A DNA stretch of 5,201 bases from assembly GCA_905371865.1 (NCBI GenBank), contig CAJPNA010000116.1:1-5201 (forward strand), in the 5' to 3' direction. The notes beneath the pieces were generated by a model. It made no database searches. It saw only the letters and a list, made by a program, of their open reading frames with translations, and was not told where the DNA came from. The position numbers were made by a program, and so were the translations under genes. Shown one piece after another: positions 1 to 5,201 of this stretch (its first letter is position 1; each line of letters starts with the position of its first letter). This DNA is from an uncultured Carnobacterium sp. Lineage in GTDB: Bacteria > Bacillota > Bacilli > Lactobacillales > Aerococcaceae.

Positions 1-1119
1 AACCCATTCACTAACAGGTCCTCCTGCTAAAAAGGCTGCTCCAAAACTTGCAATACTTACCATTCCTACTTCACATAACATTTGTGTAATAATCGTTTTC
101 TTTGTCATACCTAATGCTAGTCGAATCCCAATCTCCTTACGACGACTGTTCGTCCATAAGAACAAGATTAATACTAGAATAATCGCAGAGAAAATTAGAC
201 TTCCGATAAATAATTTATTAGTTAATCCGTATACAAGATTAATTGATTTTTGTAAAGTTGGATAGTTTTGGCTACTTTTCACTAATGTATAAGCTTTCCA
301 GTTAATACCTAATTTTTTAGCTTTTTCCATTACCTTATCGATATCATATTCTCCTGAAACTAGGAAAGTTGCATCTAAATAAGTTCCATCTTCTTCATTG
401 AAACCATACATTAAACGGCTTGTTTTCAAGTCTGTTAAAATTGTATTTTCGTATAATTCTTGAGGAGCGGTTACTCTTCCTTTATTTTTTCCACTAAAGG
501 TCCCTACAATCGTTACTTCAGTTTCGTTGTTTGCTTTCTTTTCATTATCAGCATCATAAATATTGGATTTTAATTTAATCTTGTCTCCGACTTTTAAATT
601 GTTTTTCTTAGCAAAGTCTTCATGAACCATTGCGACGTTCGTATCTGAATCTGTAATGTGTCTTCCAGATGTTAACGTGAATGTTTGAGCCGCAAAGCGT
701 TCATCCATACTTGAATCATTAATTCCCGTTACCATCGCAGCTTTTCCGAAACGCTTCACACGGTTGGCATCCAATTTAACACCTTGAGCTGGGATCAATT
801 CTTGATCTACTAAGTCCGCTACAACTTCCATTCTTTTAATGGCTTTTTGGACTCCTTCAATCCCTTCAATGGCTTTAATATCTTTTCCTTTCAAGTTACC
901 CCCACCACGAGCAGTCCCTTGATTGTGACGACGGTCAATTTGCATTGAAAAAGACGAATTAATCGATTTAAAGGTTTCTTTGGCAGCTGTGTCTGTCGCA
1001 TGTTTTACAGATAAACTACTTAAAGCAACAGTTGCCATACTGAATAAGATAAAGAAAATTATGAACGATTTAAATTTCTTTCTAGTTACATATGCCCAAG
1101 CATTTTGAATAATTCTCAT
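1..1119 (-). CDS. vex3: Vex3-like ABC transporter permease (MacB/FtsX type), C-terminus cut by left edge
   Basis: Membrane subunit of a three-gene ABC exporter. The reading frame is open from the ATG at 1119 to the left edge, giving 373 residues without a stop. Pneumococcal Vex3 is about 460 residues, so roughly the last 85, including the fourth membrane helix, are missing. Visible layout: TM1 at about residues 16-37, a large extracytoplasmic MacB-like domain at about 40-295, TM2 at about 303-323, a cytoplasmic loop with RRKEIGIRLALGM (326-338), typical of FtsX-type permeases, and TM3 from about 345. The N-terminus (NAWAYVTRKK) and the segments SFSMQIDRRHNQGT (56-69) and SNIYDADNEK (185-194) closely resemble remembered pneumococcal Vex3. 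The start is supported by AAGGGGTGA, which overlaps the end of the ATPase gene and ends 5 bases before the ATG. Only 5 bases separate it from the vex2 stop, so the genes are almost certainly co-transcribed. Substrate is unknown. Symbol is by similarity from memory, not a search. Confidence 0.88.
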   Translation of the reverse strand, partial: MRIIQNAWAYVTRKKFKSFIIFFILFSMATVALSSLSVKHATDTAAKETFKSINSSFSMQIDRRHNQGTARGGGNLKGKDIKAIEGIEGVQKAIKRMEVVADLVDQELIPAQGVKLDANRVKRFGKAAMVTGINDSSMDERFAAQTFTLTSGRHITDSDTNVAMVHEDFAKKNNLKVGDKIKLKSNIYDADNEKKANNETEVTIVGTFSGKNKGRVTAPQELYENTILTDLKTSRLMYGFNEEDGTYLDATFLVSGEYDIDKVMEKAKKLGINWKAYTLVKSSQNYPTLQKSINLVYGLTNKLFIGSLIFSAIILVLILFLWTNSRRKEIGIRLALGMTKKTIITQMLCEVGMVSIASFGAAFLAGGPVSEWV

Positions 1120-1124
1120 TTATC

Positions 1125-1772
1125 TCACCCCTTACTTCCTTTTGATTTTTTTAATTGTCCTTCTTCAAGTGTAAGAACTTCGTCACAAGCATCGGCTACT
1201 TGAGGACTATGAGTCACTACAATCACACACTTTCCGCTTTCATGAGCAGCCATTTTTAAAATATCAATAATTTCAGCAGCTGTTCCTTCGTCTAAATTTC
1301 CGGTTGGTTCATCGGCTAAAATGATTGGTGCTTTGGACACTAATGCTCTAGCAATGGCCACACGTTGTTGTTGACCACCTGACAATTTCAATACATTTCG
1401 ATGAATCAATTCTTCTCCCAAGCCTAATTTTAGAAGAATTTCTTTATCCGCTTTTTCGTTTACAAGTTTGACATTTTCAAGCGGTGTTAAGTAATCAATC
1501 AAATTGTAGTTTTGGAAAACCAAGCAAATATGATCTCTACGATGATTGCTGTAAGAACCTTTTGCAATATCTTCCCCCTTAAATAGTACTTTTCCTTTGG
1601 TAGGACTATCTAATCCTGCTAATAAAGATAAGAATGTTGATTTTCCCGCACCTGATTTACCTACAACGGCAATAAATTTTCCTTCCTCAAACTGAGCATT
1701 TAAATCTTTTAATACATATTTTTGTGCATTCTCGTAACGATAGTAAATATTTTCTAATGATAATACTGACAT
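1125..1772 (-). CDS. vex2: Vex2-like ABC transporter ATP-binding protein
   Basis: Cytoplasmic ATPase that powers the two flanking permeases. All nucleotide-binding motifs are present: Walker A GKSGAGKST (38-46), Q-loop Q87 in VFQNYNLIDYLTPLENV, signature LSGGQQQR (130-137), Walker B ILADE with D154 and E155, D-loop NLD (159-161) and H-loop H188. It should therefore be catalytically competent. The family is the LolD/MacB/BceA-type ATPases that pair with FtsX-fold permeases. It is shorter (215 residues) than most of these (about 225-240), mainly because the helical segment between ENV (99-101) and the signature is compact. That length and the Q-loop wording match remembered pneumococcal Vex2. 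The start ATG is preceded by AAGGAG at 1780-1785 with a 7-base spacer. This site overlaps the TAA stop of the upstream permease, suggesting translational coupling. Confidence 0.93.
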   Translation of the reverse strand: MSVLSLENIYYRYENAQKYVLKDLNAQFEEGKFIAVVGKSGAGKSTFLSLLAGLDSPTKGKVLFKGEDIAKGSYSNHRRDHICLVFQNYNLIDYLTPLENVKLVNEKADKEILLKLGLGEELIHRNVLKLSGGQQQRVAIARALVSKAPIILADEPTGNLDEGTAAEIIDILKMAAHESGKCVIVVTHSPQVADACDEVLTLEEGQLKKSKGSKG

Positions 1773-1784
1773 AAGACCACTCCT

Positions 1785-3071
1785 TTAATTCATTTGACTT
1801 AGTATTTTCTTTGGTTTCTTCATTAAGATTACGGTTGTACTAAATAGTACTGCTAATACAATAATGACAATGACAATGACTAATGTTTTAACTCCCTCCA
1901 TTAGTGTTAGTTGCGGTAAACTGGATTCAAATAATGACTTGACCTGAGCAGGTATATCATCCGATGAAATCAACCCTGAGTAAAACTGATTTGCCACAAA
2001 CTCACCAAAGAATAATGCAATTAAATAACTTCCTGAAGCAATCGTAAACAGCTCCAGTAAAATTTGACTAATAATTTTTCCTCTTGAAATACCAAGAGAT
2101 AATAATATTCCAAATTCATGGATTCTTTCACGTAAGGTGAATAATAAAATTAAGAATAATATAATGACTGCTAATGCGAACACAGATCCCGTTAATAACA
2201 TCATTAATGATTTAAAATTTGAAATCGGACCTGATACTTGTTCAAAGACTTGTTCATTTTTTGATAATTGTAAAGTTTCCCAATTTAGTGAAAGTTTTTT
2301 TACTTCTTTAATCACAGAGTCTAGTTGTGAAGGATTCTTTACAGTATAGATAGCTCTATGAACAACTTCATTCGACTCCTTATTACCTGCTAATAACTGA
2401 CTCGTTTTATAATCCATATACATACGATTTTCAGTTAAATCACTTGTGAGCCCTGTAGATTGCTCTGATAATTTTCCGTTGAAAATCCCAACGACTTCAA
2501 CGGTGATTTCATCATAAGAGCCTCCACCTTCTTCTCCATTCTTAAACAGTTTCATTTTGATTTTAGAGCCAACCGTCCAGTTGTTCTCTTTCGCTAACTC
2601 TTCATGAATAAGAACTTTATTTCGATCTTCTTTTGTTAGTGCTCTCCCATTTTGAATATTTAATGCTCCACTAGCAAAATTCATTTCATTATTGCTATCA
2701 CTAACTCCTCGAACACCCACTAGCTCACCGAGATTTCCTTGATCTAGTTGAACAGATTGTTCTCTTTGAACAGCTTTAGCGTCTTGCAATTGTCCTACTG
2801 CATCATATTCATATTGAACATCTTTAACTCCATCTGTTTTCTCAATTTGAGTTAATTGCTTCTTTTGTATCCCCCCATCATTTAAGATTGATTCAACTTG
2901 AAAGCCTGAATTTGAAAGACTAAGGAGTTTCTCTTCAACCTTCCCAGTACTTTCTTGCATCGAAAGAACTGCTAATACTGCTGAAGAAATTAGTAGCATA
3001 ATGAAAAACAAAATTCCTGTCCGAATTTTCTTTCTGATTAAGTATGCTCCAGCGCGTTTCTTCCAATCCAT
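1785..3071 (-). CDS. vex1: Vex1-like ABC transporter permease (MacB/FtsX type)
   Basis: First gene of the transporter operon, encoding a 428-residue membrane subunit. Layout: TM1 at about 17-37, an extracytoplasmic MacB-like domain at about 40-285, TM2 at about 290-312, the cytoplasmic segment RERIHEFGILLSLGISRGK (314-332), TM3 at about 334-358, a second short outer loop, TM4 at about 394-417 and the C-terminal motif KKPKKILSQ (418-426) common in FtsX permeases. It is a diverged paralogue of the third gene: compare LIHEELAKENN (154-164) with MVHEDFAKKNN there. GYxxS-type details and the segment STGLTSDLTENRMYMDY (205-221) resemble remembered pneumococcal Vex1. I chose the ATG at 3071 because AGGAAGTGA (3076-3084) sits just upstream. 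It also places AYLIRKK near the N-terminus, as AYVTRKK is in the paralogue. The frame extends 19 codons further to a TTG at 3128 that has no ribosome binding site. Substrate is unknown. Confidence 0.9.
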   Translation of the reverse strand: MDWKKRAGAYLIRKKIRTGILFFIMLLISSAVLAVLSMQESTGKVEEKLLSLSNSGFQVESILNDGGIQKKQLTQIEKTDGVKDVQYEYDAVGQLQDAKAVQREQSVQLDQGNLGELVGVRGVSDSNNEMNFASGALNIQNGRALTKEDRNKVLIHEELAKENNWTVGSKIKMKLFKNGEEGGGSYDEITVEVVGIFNGKLSEQSTGLTSDLTENRMYMDYKTSQLLAGNKESNEVVHRAIYTVKNPSQLDSVIKEVKKLSLNWETLQLSKNEQVFEQVSGPISNFKSLMMLLTGSVFALAVIILFLILLFTLRERIHEFGILLSLGISRGKIISQILLELFTIASGSYLIALFFGEFVANQFYSGLISSDDIPAQVKSLFESSLPQLTLMEGVKTLVIVIVIIVLAVLFSTTVILMKKPKKILSQMN

Positions 3072-3075
3072 TTGC

Positions 3076-3084
3076 TCACTTCCT
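3076..3084 (-). promoter_or_regulatory. Ribosome binding site that decides the vex1 start
   Basis: The minus strand reads AGGAAGTGA, one mismatch from AGGAGGTGA, ending 4 bases before the ATG at 3071. Neither the in-frame ATG at 3104 nor the TTG at 3128 has a comparable site, so the 428-residue product is preferred over the 447-residue reading. Confidence 0.8.
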
Positions 3085-3113
3085 TTCCTTATCCGTGATT
3101 TCATTTTGCATTC

Positions 3114-3135
3114 CCAATATGAAACCAATATGAAA
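3114..3135 (-). repeat. Perfect 11-bp tandem direct repeat in the vex1 leader, possible regulator site
   Basis: The minus strand carries TTTCATATTGG twice, head to tail with no gap (3125-3135, then 3114-3124). The period of 11 places both copies on the same face of the helix. It lies 42 bases upstream of the vex1 ATG and downstream of the rnr-smpB terminator. OmpR/PhoB-family response regulators are known to bind direct repeats of 10-11 bp. The pneumococcal vex locus is adjacent to such a regulator gene (vncR). A weak -10-like TGAAAT (3098-3103) follows 10 bases after the repeat and no convincing -35 is seen, which would suit an activated promoter. The repeat is seen directly; its role is inference. 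Confidence 0.5.
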
Positions 3136-3136
3136 T

Positions 3137-3174
3137 AAATCTACAAAATAAACAGATCTATTAATTTTAGATTT
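3137..3174. repeat. AT-rich inverted repeat between terminator and vex1
   Basis: AAATCTA at 3137-3143 is the reverse complement of TAGATTT at 3168-3174, with 24 bases between. A nested ATCTA (3156-3160) can also pair with TAGAT (3168-3172). The region is very AT-rich, so chance is a real explanation. It could be part of an operator or a weak hairpin, but nothing fixes its function. Confidence 0.25.
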
Positions 3175-3184
3175 TCTTAAAACT

Positions 3185-3213
3185 AAAAAAGCTGGACAAA
3201 CGTCCAGCTTTTT
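3185..3213 (-). terminator. Intrinsic terminator of the rnr-smpB unit
   Basis: Read on the minus strand, GCTGGAC (3208-3202), a four-base GTTT loop and GTCCAGC (3197-3191) form a perfect 7-bp stem followed by six T residues (3190-3185). The upstream A tract (3213-3209) can extend the stem. It begins 5 bases after the smpB stop codon and separates the rescue genes from the transporter operon. The sequence is nearly symmetrical and could also work on the plus strand, but no plus-strand gene runs into it. Confidence 0.93.
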
Positions 3214-3218
3214 CTCAT

Positions 3219-3683
3219 TTAATATCTTTCTTTCATCGCACGGTCGATTTCGCGTTTCATATCCTTTTGTTTTAAGGCATCACGTTTATCGTAATTTTTC
3301 TTCCCTTTTGCAACTCCAATTAATAACTTCGCAACTCCATTTTTAATGTAGACCTTAAGCGGCACTACTGTATTTCCGGCTTGCTTTACTTGTTCGAGCA
3401 AATAATTAATTTGCTTTTTATGAAGCAATAATTTTCTCGTTCTTAATGGGTCATGATTGAAGAGGGTTCCTTGTTCAAACGGACTAATATGGACCCCTAC
3501 AAGAAAAGCTTCTCCTTGTTTTAAGCTGACATAACCATCTTTTAAATTGATGCGCGCTTGACGAACGGATTTGATTTCTGTTCCAGTTAAGACCATCCCA
3601 GCTTCAATCGTTTCAAGAATCGTATAGTCATGACTTGCTTTTCGATTTTGTGCGAGCACTTTATCGTTCGTTCCTTTAGGCAT
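3219..3683 (-). CDS. smpB: SsrA-binding protein SmpB
   Basis: Small RNA-binding protein that delivers tmRNA to ribosomes stalled on mRNA without a stop codon. With tmRNA it frees the ribosome and tags the unfinished protein for degradation. The 154-residue length is normal for the family. Visible signatures are QNRKASHDY (12-20), GTEIKSVR (34-41), INLKDGY (45-51), HISPFEQG (65-72), NHDPLRTRKLLLHKKQI (76-92) and GKKNYDKR (127-134). These are followed by a basic C-terminal tail ending in MKERY, which in this family enters the mRNA channel of the ribosome. The ATG is preceded by AGGAGG (3691-3696) with a 7-base spacer. The upstream rnr stop codon TAG lies within that site (TAGGAGG), so translation of the two genes is probably coupled. 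The tmRNA gene ssrA is not in the 147 bases before the next gene. Confidence 0.98.
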   Translation of the reverse strand: MPKGTNDKVLAQNRKASHDYTILETIEAGMVLTGTEIKSVRQARINLKDGYVSLKQGEAFLVGVHISPFEQGTLFNHDPLRTRKLLLHKKQINYLLEQVKQAGNTVVPLKVYIKNGVAKLLIGVAKGKKNYDKRDALKQKDMKREIDRAMKERY

Positions 3684-3694
3684 TCACGAACCTC

Positions 3695-5201
3695 CTAGCG
3701 TCTTTTCTTTTTCGTTTTAATGACTTTTTTAAAGCGTTGGCGTCCTTTTGATTTTTTGCCTTTCTTAGAAGAATTATCATCAAAGCGTTCGCCTTTCCTT
3801 GGTCGTTCAGTTTTAGCCAATTTTGCATCTTCTACGAGTAGGAAATCGACTTCTCTAGCTTCCACATCTACTTTCACACATTTCACACGAACACGGTCCC
3901 CAATACGGTAACTTACACCCGTACGTTCGCCAAGTAAAATCATATGGCTTTCAATAAAGTTAAAGTAGTCTTGTTTCAAGTGAGAAATATGAATTAATCC
4001 TTCTACGGTATTCGCTAATTCAACAAACATTCCGAATTTTGTCACAGAGCTTACGATACCATCGAATTCCTCGCCGATTTTGTCTTGCATATATTCAGCT
4101 TTCTTCAATGCATTCACATCGCGTTCCGCCTGTACCGCAAGTCGCTCCATACGAGACGATTGGTCTGCAATTTGTTGCAACTTATCTTCCAAAAGTGTTT
4201 CTTCTTTCTTCGATAAGTAACCTGGATGTTTTCCGTAATGACGAATCATACGATGAACGATTAAGTCTGGATAACGACGGATGGGCGAAGTAAAGTGCGT
4301 ATAATCTTCAGCTGCAAGACCATAGTGTCCCGTTGGCGTGATATCGTATTTGGCTTGCTTCATTGAACGGAGCATCATCGTTGATACCACTGCTTCATAC
4401 GGCTCACCACGTACCTCATTCAAGGCCTTTTGCAATTTCTTCGGTGTAATCGAATCATTCTTCCCTTTAATCGTAATTCCAAATGCGGTAATAAACTCTA
4501 AGAATCGTTGGAGTTTTTCGCTATCTGGATTTTCGTGAATACGATAGATAAATGGCACCTTCATTTGTTCATAATGGCGAGCCACTGTTTCATTAGCCGC
4601 AAGCATAAAGGACTCAATGAGTCGCTCTGCTACACCACGTTCACGTAGTACGATTTCTGTTGGCGCTCCTTTTTCATCGACCAGAATTTTTGCTTCTTGT
4701 GTATCAAAGTCAATCGCTCCACGTTCTGTACGTCTACGCTCAAGAATCGTATGTAATTCCTTCATGTTCCAAAGCATTTCTGAAATCTCTGGAGTGATTT
4801 TTTCAGAAGCTTCATTCGTATTGAATAATACATTAACTTCATCATAAGTTAAGCGCTCGTTCGATTGAATCACACTCGGGAAAATTTCGTGCTGGTATAT
4901 CGTTCCACTACGGTCGATTTCCATACGAGCTGTTAATGTTAAACGTTCTTCATAGGGATGTAGCGAGCAAATTCCGTTTGATAATTTTTGCGGTAACATC
5001 GGAACGACACGGTCTGTTAAATACACACTCGTTCCGCGTTCAAATGCTTCTTTATCCATCTCTGAATTTTCCGTTACATAATAAGAAACATCGGCAATAG
5101 ATACCGTTAAAACAAAGGTTCCATCCTCTCGTTTGACAAGAGCGATCGCATCATCTAAATCTTTGGCGTCTGCTCCGTCAATCGTCACGGTTAATTCTTG
5201 G
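3695..5201 (-). CDS. rnr: Ribonuclease R (3'-5' exoribonuclease), N-terminus cut by right edge
   Basis: Processive RNB-family exoribonuclease that degrades structured RNA and, with tmRNA-SmpB, non-stop mRNA. About 501 residues are in the window; the family is usually about 750-800 residues, so the N-terminal cold-shock-like domains lie outside. The frame is open to the edge (QELTVTIDG); the GTG at 5188 is an internal valine, not a start. Counting from that valine as residue 1, the catalytic centre IDGADAKDLDDA supplies aspartates 4, 10, 12 and 13, equivalent to the metal-binding aspartates of E. coli RNase R. The RNB domain runs to about 315 and includes the conserved SPIRRYPDLIVHR (301-313). 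An S1 RNA-binding domain follows (about 369-454, core FDGIVSSVTKFGMFVEL). The last 43 residues are a disordered basic tail with 14 Lys and 7 Arg. It is co-transcribed with smpB, 11 bases downstream. Confidence 0.97.
   Translation of the reverse strand, partial: QELTVTIDGADAKDLDDAIALVKREDGTFVLTVSIADVSYYVTENSEMDKEAFERGTSVYLTDRVVPMLPQKLSNGICSLHPYEERLTLTARMEIDRSGTIYQHEIFPSVIQSNERLTYDEVNVLFNTNEASEKITPEISEMLWNMKELHTILERRRTERGAIDFDTQEAKILVDEKGAPTEIVLRERGVAERLIESFMLAANETVARHYEQMKVPFIYRIHENPDSEKLQRFLEFITAFGITIKGKNDSITPKKLQKALNEVRGEPYEAVVSTMMLRSMKQAKYDITPTGHYGLAAEDYTHFTSPIRRYPDLIVHRMIRHYGKHPGYLSKKEETLLEDKLQQIADQSSRMERLAVQAERDVNALKKAEYMQDKIGEEFDGIVSSVTKFGMFVELANTVEGLIHISHLKQDYFNFIESHMILLGERTGVSYRIGDRVRVKCVKVDVEAREVDFLLVEDAKLAKTERPRKGERFDDNSSKKGKKSKGRQRFKKVIKTKKKRR

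Noticed and set aside
2137..2349. Plus-strand open frame of 70 codons
   Set aside because: It lies entirely inside vex1 on the opposite strand, has no ribosome binding site, and its protein shows no recognisable features. It is a shadow frame.
3092..3120. Promoter made of TTGGGA and GATAAG with an 18-base spacer
   Set aside because: Each box matches only 4 of 6 consensus bases, and the transcript would start inside the vex1 ribosome binding site.
3072..3218. Possible ssrA (tmRNA) gene or small peptide gene between smpB and vex1
   Set aside because: The gap is only 147 bases and is filled by the terminator, an AT-rich stretch, the repeats and the ribosome binding site. tmRNA needs about 350 bases, and no separate small frame with a ribosome binding site is visible.
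3720..4847. Several plus-strand open frames of 63-84 codons
   Set aside because: All lie antisense to the conserved rnr coding region and read as low-complexity Ser/Arg-rich translations of its complement.
5186..5188. GTG as a possible start of a 497-residue RNase R
   Set aside because: The frame continues open to the window edge with conserved family residues before the GTG, and the missing N-terminal domains show the gene starts outside the window.

Overview
The window comes from a low-GC Gram-positive bacterium (Firmicutes). The order rnr-smpB, the wording of the SmpB and RNase R proteins, AT-rich codon use and strong AGGAGG-type ribosome binding sites all point to Lactobacillales. A Carnobacteriaceae, Enterococcus or Streptococcus relative fits. 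Granulicatella is only a guess. All five genes are on the minus strand, so transcription runs from the right edge to the left edge.

Right part (3219-5201): a housekeeping ribosome-rescue pair. The C-terminal two thirds of rnr (RNase R, cut by the right edge) is followed 11 bases later by smpB, the tmRNA partner protein. The rnr stop codon lies inside the smpB Shine-Dalgarno sequence. A clear intrinsic terminator (3185-3213) ends this unit. No ssrA (tmRNA) gene is visible.

Middle gap (3072-3184): a short AT-rich leader with a perfect 11-bp tandem direct repeat (3114-3135) about 40 bases before the first gene of the next operon. No good -35 box is visible. This is the most interesting non-coding signal in the window and looks like a response-regulator site, but that is inference.

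Left part (1-3071): a tightly packed three-gene ABC transporter operon in the order permease, ATPase, permease. The two permeases are MacB/FtsX-type and differ from each other. The ATPase is a 215-residue LolD/MacB-like protein. Gene order, ATPase length and protein wording match, from memory, the Vex1-Vex2-Vex3 (Vexp1-3) transporter of Streptococcus pneumoniae. In that organism the operon sits beside a small peptide gene (pep27) and the VncRS two-component system. The third gene runs off the left edge, so any peptide or two-component genes here would lie outside the window.

The two halves appear functionally unrelated and are separated by the terminator. I see no mobile element, CRISPR array, rRNA or tRNA, and nothing that amounts to a clearly undescribed system.
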